Assembly (NCBI GenBank): GCA_963931925.1
Contig: OZ007571.1
Span: forward strand, 57,991,478 to 58,055,477
Origin: Onchidella celtica
Lineage: Eukaryota; Mollusca; Gastropoda; Systellommatophora; Onchidiidae
DNA: 64,000 bases
Reading direction: 5' to 3'
Shown here in pieces: positions 54,531 through 64,000 of the stretch. Each line of letters begins with the position of its first letter. Positions within the stretch are counted from its first letter, which is position 1. The notes beneath the pieces are model-generated. The model did no database searches. It was not told the DNA's origin and saw only the letters and a list, made by a program, of their open reading frames with translations. The position numbers were made by a program, and so were the translations under genes.

Positions 54531-55254
54531 TTTTCTGTCTATCTGTCCGTCCCTCCTTCTGGTTGTCTGTCTGGCTTGTGTCTGTCAGTCTGCTTGGTTC
54601 CTGCAGCGTCTCCCTCGCCATAGATTTCAGTTTTCACGATGAATATCATTTGACTGAACACAGCATTTTTACACCGCTTGCAAAACATGCAGACCTCATT
54701 CATTGTTTCCCAGCCAGCATCCCGATGTCGATCTGACGCAGATTTGTATAAGATTTCTGTATAGTTGGTAGGATTACCGTTGGGATGTTCCCTACATCAA
54801 AATGAAGTCTGGGAAATGTAACCAGCGGATCTACATTGGAACGATGTAATTCCTATGCATCAGATTTCCGTAGGATTACTGGCTGGATTGTATTTGAAGC
54901 TGGAGAAGTGGTCTGAATAAAATGCTTTTCTCTCACTGAGAGACAGAAAATGAAGTTGGAGTTTGGCACGTTTCCATTGACACAAAGTTGAATGTGGCAC
55001 AAAAGATAAAAAACATCATCACCAACAACAGAGACAACAAAAATTAAAGTACTTTTAAAGAAAATAATATATTAATAAGTCAACATAATAGACATAATAA
55101 CATACATTTACATGTATATCCACATAATGTTATTATCTTTTGTGTGTGTGTGTTTGTGTGTGGTACAACGACCCATTCCATGAAACTGTTACTACTGTTA
55201 ATAAAGTTAGAAAAAAATAGCAAGGCCTATCCAGACGCATTAAGATGCAAGTTT
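54531..55254. other. Intergenic, nothing recognised
   Basis: Includes a GT run at 55140-55162. No gene signature. Confidence 0.5.
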
Positions 55255-55655
55255 GTCCGTTCGGACCACAGACTAATAAATTAACCAGACTGGAAACACG
55301 GGCTTCGGGCTGTGACGTTTTTTTTCGGAATTTCCCGAGCGGCGACCGTATAATCAACATGGCCTCCGCTCGGGAAATTCCGATTCTAGTTCTATCTGCA
55401 GTAGAAATTTCTTTTTATTTGTCAAGATTGGTTGTACATTAACTTGCCTATCCTTTCATTTTATTGTCTACACCTGCCTTTTTTAAAAATTGTTATAAAT
55501 AATGACCGTATGGACCTTAAGCGACGTTGCATTGTAGCTATGCTGAAGTGTCGGTCGCAACCGTAAACCTAAAATGGCGGACCGTTCGCTGTTTTGTGAC
55601 GTCACACAATGGGATCATCCAGTCTGGGTATTTTATTAGTCTGTGGTTCGGACTA
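55255..55655. mobile_element. Foldback MITE with nested inverted repeats
   Basis: The outer arms 55255-55292 and 55619-55655 share ACCACAGACTAATAAA and CCAGACTGG in opposite orientation. Inside, GGAATTTCCCGAGCGG (55327-55342) and CCGCTCGGGAAATTCC (55366-55381) form a perfect 16-bp stem with a 23-bp loop. There is no open frame of note. Target duplication not resolved. Confidence 0.72.
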
Positions 55656-55804
55656 AAGAAAGTGAGCACATTACGTGAGCGATGATTAAACAGCAACAAA
55701 AACAACTGCTATTACTACTACTAACGGTTTTTTTGTTTTTTTGCCAACCAGATGAGGTACCCGATATTGAGCAGGATTAACATGTGCTCTCAGTATTTTG
55801 ACTC

Positions 55805-55809
<5 letters not shown>

Positions 55810-55836
<27 letters not shown>

Positions 55837-55860
55837 TTGACTCTCTCTCACTCTCACTCT
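55810..55860. repeat. CT microsatellite
   Basis: C run followed by CT repeats. Confidence 0.9.
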
Positions 55861-57558
55861 AACGAAAATATTATCTACATTTTTTATTCAGATCTTATAC
55901 ATGTCAGGACAGTGCGCACTCGTTTCTAGGTAGGAAATTTGCACCCATTCGAAGGTGTGTCGGACACAGTCTCCCAAGCGCTGGTCTTATTAAAGGGTGC
56001 AAAACAAACAAACAGTAATTTACCCTCATATTAGTCATAGCGACTTTTTTTTAAAGATTGCCCGATACTTGAATAAACGCAATAGATACAAGCTAAGGAG
56101 ACCGAGTTAGATCAGCTAACATTTCAGACAATTAATTTTATACTTTTTGAAACTGCAATTCAGACTGTAAAGTTGGGCAAGAATTAATAAAAGAGGCCAA
56201 AATTGCACCTCGATGGTAAGATTCCAGTATTAAACTACATGTACATATATTGTTCAAACGTCAAAGCTGACATTCTACAACTGGCTGTTTTCGTTGATTC
56301 GTGTTATGCTTGAGATTAGAATGTTATTATGTAGAGCGAATGTACATTGATATATGTATATATTGCTTGCACTGAAATACTACGCTGCATGATATGTGAT
56401 CGTTGAATATAGACATTCGTTATCATGAGAGCTATACATGTACATTTACCTTAAATGGAAATTGTCAAAAGAGTCACTTTTACTGGGGCATTTTGTTGTT
56501 CAGTCCATATTTGGTAGAAATTTTATTCACCTCTCCTTTGCAATGCAGATTTCAGCCTAGATCACCATACGTCAGTTACTATTTCAAGAAATCTTCCTAA
56601 TGCACAAGAATAGACCCAGGGCTGCACTGCGACTGCTGGGGAGAATCATGGTAAAACTAGGACGCGTTCAATGTAGCCTAAGAACGGCGGGCGCCAGGCC
56701 ATCATGTTTTGTGCGGTACATGAAATACTGAAGGTTGCGCCTTTTTCATGTCAGAAAAGAGCAGTTTTATATTTTAATAAAGGAACAGTAAAATGAACGG
56801 AAGGCGGTTGAAAGATAAATTTGATGCTTCTTGAATGACAATATAAAATTCTCTTTTCTTTGTATACTAGGAGACACGTCGAGAGGGAGAGAGAGAGAGG
56901 TGAGAGAGAGAGGAGAGAGAGAGGGGGAGAGATGGAGAGAGAGAGGGGGAAAGAGAGAACGAGAGGGAGTGAGAGAGAGATAGAGGGAAGGGGGGGGGGA
57001 GGGAAATAGAGAGGGAGAGAGAAAACCCCATGCACTTCATCCTCATGCATAAAGCCTGCTCTGTGTAGCCCCCAACGAGATTACCGTATTATGTAGCAAT
57101 CATCACCGTAACGAGGCAAAGTTCCCTCTTCTGTTGTCCATATTAACAAAGTCATGTCCCTTGTGTCGTGGTCTGATGGAGATCATTTATTGCGCCCTTA
57201 ATGATTCACTTGTTTGCATAGAATATAATGACAATTTTACTGCACAAAATGCAATTTGCTGGCACAGTCGCCTATCACTGTCTGAGGAGCTAATGGATGC
57301 GAGCAGCCCCCCCCCCCCCAATATAATGTTCACCACACCGTCCGTGGGTGAAACTTGATCTCTGTACTGTAACAACCCAGTTTGTATGCTATACAGCATA
57401 AAGGAAATAACAGATGCAAAATCCCGTCAGCCAAAATCAGAATCAGAAATTTGATTTGCCACGGACCAGAGATTTTGCCTTTGTCGTGCAAAATTATATA
57501 CAACCGTCAAGTACACTGCACAAATAACACATAGAGTGATAGTTAACATGATTGCCCC

Positions 57559-57595
<37 letters not shown>

Positions 57596-57618
57596 CTCTC
57601 TCTCTCTCTCCCTCTCTC

Positions 57619-57649
<31 letters not shown>

Positions 57650-58860
57650 TTCTCTCTCATCATATTCGCAGAAATGTATGCACCCCCCCACCCCCCATTA
57701 AAATTTGTTTAAAGAAACCGGGAGTGACTATTCATACACTACATCTCTTTTTTGAAGTTCATTTTGCCCCAATTCCAGACTCTTCACTCACGCTGTTGTC
57801 TTTCCCCTAAGCCTCCTGATGACATTTAAATAGACCCCCCTCCTTCCCCGAGAAAACAACAACAATTGTGGCTATTACAATCACGTCCATTAACAACATG
57901 ATTACCGTAGCTCTGTGTATTTCTTCCACTTCTGCTGATTCTACTGACTGAAAGACAACCGCAAACATGCAAACCATACATAAACCACCATTGTTGCTCT
58001 CATTGTCTGTGCGAAGAGGGGCGTGGGAGGGTACCGTTTCGCTGGCCATGAACTGTGTCTAAAAATCAATGCCCAACTGACGAGTGTGTACCGAATAGGT
58101 TAATACAGCCACAAAAAGGAACATAATCGATAAATTATGTCTTTCTCACAATCCCACCGCGAACTCGCGAATTTTCAAACACTGACATCGAATAGGAAAA
58201 CCTGCGCGAGCCGGAAAGTGAACACTGGTCGCATAGATTACATTAACTCGTGCAGCACAGCTTGTTCTGTTGTCATACAGCAAGAAATATGCCCAGATAT
58301 GGCTATCAGTATCACATCAAGAACAGTCACCGTCACTCTCTCCCCACCTCCAAAGATAACCAAAAACACGTGGAAAGAACGAGAAGTAGTGATATATAGT
58401 AAGGTAGGACGTGGTCGATACAGACCAAGGGGTCTTAAAGACAATCAAGGGGGTCGATCTGGGATCGGCTCGCTTTTGGGGGTGAAAAAATATGATAAAA
58501 GAAAATAAAAATGCTTGTCTCGGCCCATTTTTACATTTGGGCACATGGCACATTAGTTATGTTTCACACCTTGTCCCGAACGAGCTTGTTATTATTCTAA
58601 CATTTTAAAATTAAAAAAAACGTACATGTTATGTACACGTTATGTATTATTTTATTTATTTTGTATTTATTTATTTATTTATTTATTGCTCGGGGCAGGA
58701 TGTGGAATTGAACATTAATTTGATCAAGGATTCGATACTTTGAAAAAAAAAAAGGTTTGAGAAGCCTTGAAGTAAAGTATTCGCGACTGAAACCTTCCCC
58801 GCACCGCACCGCACTGTGCGTGAAGAGTAATTATCTCATGATAACAGAGATACAGACACG
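55861..58860. other. Intergenic with simple repeats
   Basis: GA-rich tract 56880-57025, C run 57308-57319, CT-rich tract 57550-57658 and ATTT repeats about 58655-58688. Short frames here are mostly low complexity or unsupported. Confidence 0.5.
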
Positions 58861-58904
58861 TGGAGTGTCTTGTGGATCATCATTCCATTCAGCAACGATC
58901 ACTG

Positions 58905-58914
58905 CCTTATATGG
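58905..58914 (+). promoter_or_regulatory. CArG box 1 (serum response element)
   Basis: CCTTATATGG, a perfect CC(A/T)6GG. It lies 229 bp before the actin ATG and about 136 bp before the TATA box. SRF binding is the expected function by analogy with other animal actin promoters. Confidence 0.8.
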
Positions 58915-58925
58915 AAAAGACAGTA

Positions 58926-58935
58926 CCATATAAGG
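58926..58935 (+). promoter_or_regulatory. CArG box 2
   Basis: CCATATAAGG, a perfect CC(A/T)6GG, 21 bp (two helical turns) downstream of box 1. A third, imperfect copy CTATAAATGG is at 58986-58995. Confidence 0.82.
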
Positions 58936-59040
58936 ACTGTGCGTACACCCATTTCTGAGAAACAGAGTGACTGGGGTGTAGGACACTATAAATGGGACTT
59001 TGACAAGCGGTCGTTCACTTATACTGGAGACAGTCCCTAC

Positions 59041-59048
59041 TATAAAAG
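59041..59048 (+). promoter_or_regulatory. TATA box of the actin gene
   Basis: TATAAAAG 93 bp before the start codon, predicting transcription start near 59070 and a short 5' UTR without the need for a leader intron. Confidence 0.75.
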
Positions 59049-59079
59049 TGACGGCCCACTAATTAGGAGGTTACACTAA

Positions 59080-63054
<3,975 letters not shown>

Positions 63055-63106
63055 TAAAAAAAAAACTATTATTCATTGTCAACAGGGCTCCTTCATCTCA
63101 TCCAGC

Positions 63107-63195
63107 ATCCGCGGTGGCATGGTGGCTAGAGGGTTGATCTGTGTGCGGGAGGTCCTCAGGTTTAAATCCTCTTCAGGCAGGACACGACTTATTAC
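63107..63195 (+). mobile_element. tRNA-derived SINE head candidate
   Basis: An A-box-like TGGCTAGAGGG (63123-63133) and B-box-like GGTTTAAATCC (63159-63169) at tRNA spacing, inside actin intron 2. The family is not necessarily the same as at 28255. It is too degenerate for a functional tRNA gene. Confidence 0.5.
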
Positions 63196-63595
63196 TCAAG
63201 ATGTTTAAGAAACTCATGTATCAGCGATCTTAGACTTTGTCTCTAACCTTATAAGTTCACTGTCTGTACGGTGTATTGCTATAACAGTGAAAATTGTCTT
63301 TAGGTAAAGTGCTGGAAAATATGTCACTCACGCCGTTTTCTAAAATGTCCAAGTAAAAGAACATTTTTTGTGTCCACCATTTCTTTTCTGATATATATCC
63401 ATTTTTATATAAAATTTCCACTTATGTATGGTTTTTGTCAGGGCAGTATTAGAGGTGTAAAATTGCACTTCAGTGGCACACTGCATAAAAGGTATGGATT
63501 GCTTTACCCTTCTTTTCAATTCATAGAATTTTCAACTCATTCTTTTATCTTTGAGATTATATTTGAATTCAGTACCGATTGGCTTTAAAATGTGA

Positions 63596-64000
<405 letters not shown>

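Overview
The window is nuclear DNA of an invertebrate animal, most likely a mollusc or another lophotrochozoan. It has spliced genes with canonical GT-AG introns, a squid-type diisopropyl-fluorophosphatase (DFPase) gene, a secreted EGF/fucolectin gene, an actin gene and a dense mix of LINEs, DNA-transposon relics, SINE-like sequences and simple repeats. No prokaryotic operon, CRISPR array or rRNA gene is visible. Assignments rest on reading motifs and splice sites by eye; no database search was run.

Layout. (1) 1-6387: terminal fragments of DNA transposons and an internally deleted LTR retrotransposon (1373-5243) with near-identical LTRs, a perfect 5-bp target duplication, a triplicated tRNA-Pro-type primer site and only the start of gag. 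(2) 6388-25559, minus strand: four exons of a DFPase-like gene; the 3' exon(s) are outside the window or not recognised. Intron 1 (9609-25256, about 15.6 kb) is about 92 percent retrotransposon-derived: an RNase H fragment of another LINE, then three plus-strand copies (A, B, C) of a CR1-like LINE and two inverted fragments (D1, D2). The stretch from D1 to B is repeated as D2 to C with a period of exactly 5125 bp. B is a C/A chimera, as expected from unequal recombination between A and C. The LINE protein carries a PHD finger, an APE endonuclease, an RT and an N-terminal hydrophobic leader ending in a canonical 2A ribosome-skipping motif. (3) 25560-37497: intergenic, with a palindromic MITE-like element, a tRNA-derived SINE candidate, a decayed RTE-like LINE, a 93-bp minisatellite, a dead mariner-type element, an L2-like fragment and an inverted-repeat element. 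(4) 37498-49652, plus strand: a ten-exon gene, every intron in phase 1, for a predicted 511-residue protein with signal peptide, EGF-like module, degenerate galactose-binding-like module, fucolectin/F5-8C-like domain, three further EGF-like modules and a C-terminal GPI-type tail. Its last two EGF exons arose by local duplication. (5) 49653-58860: intergenic with a possible fucolectin-like orphan exon, a 65-bp minisatellite and a foldback MITE. (6) 58861-64000, plus strand: promoter and first three coding exons of an actin gene, with paired CArG boxes and a TATA box; the gene runs off the right edge.

The three host genes have unrelated jobs (organophosphate/lactone-type hydrolase, cell-surface lectin-like protein, cytoskeleton) and nothing suggests co-regulation. 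The most unusual structure is the LINE array in DFPase intron 1: five roughly 1.19-kb arms in alternating orientation that would fold into long double-stranded RNA in the DFPase pre-mRNA.
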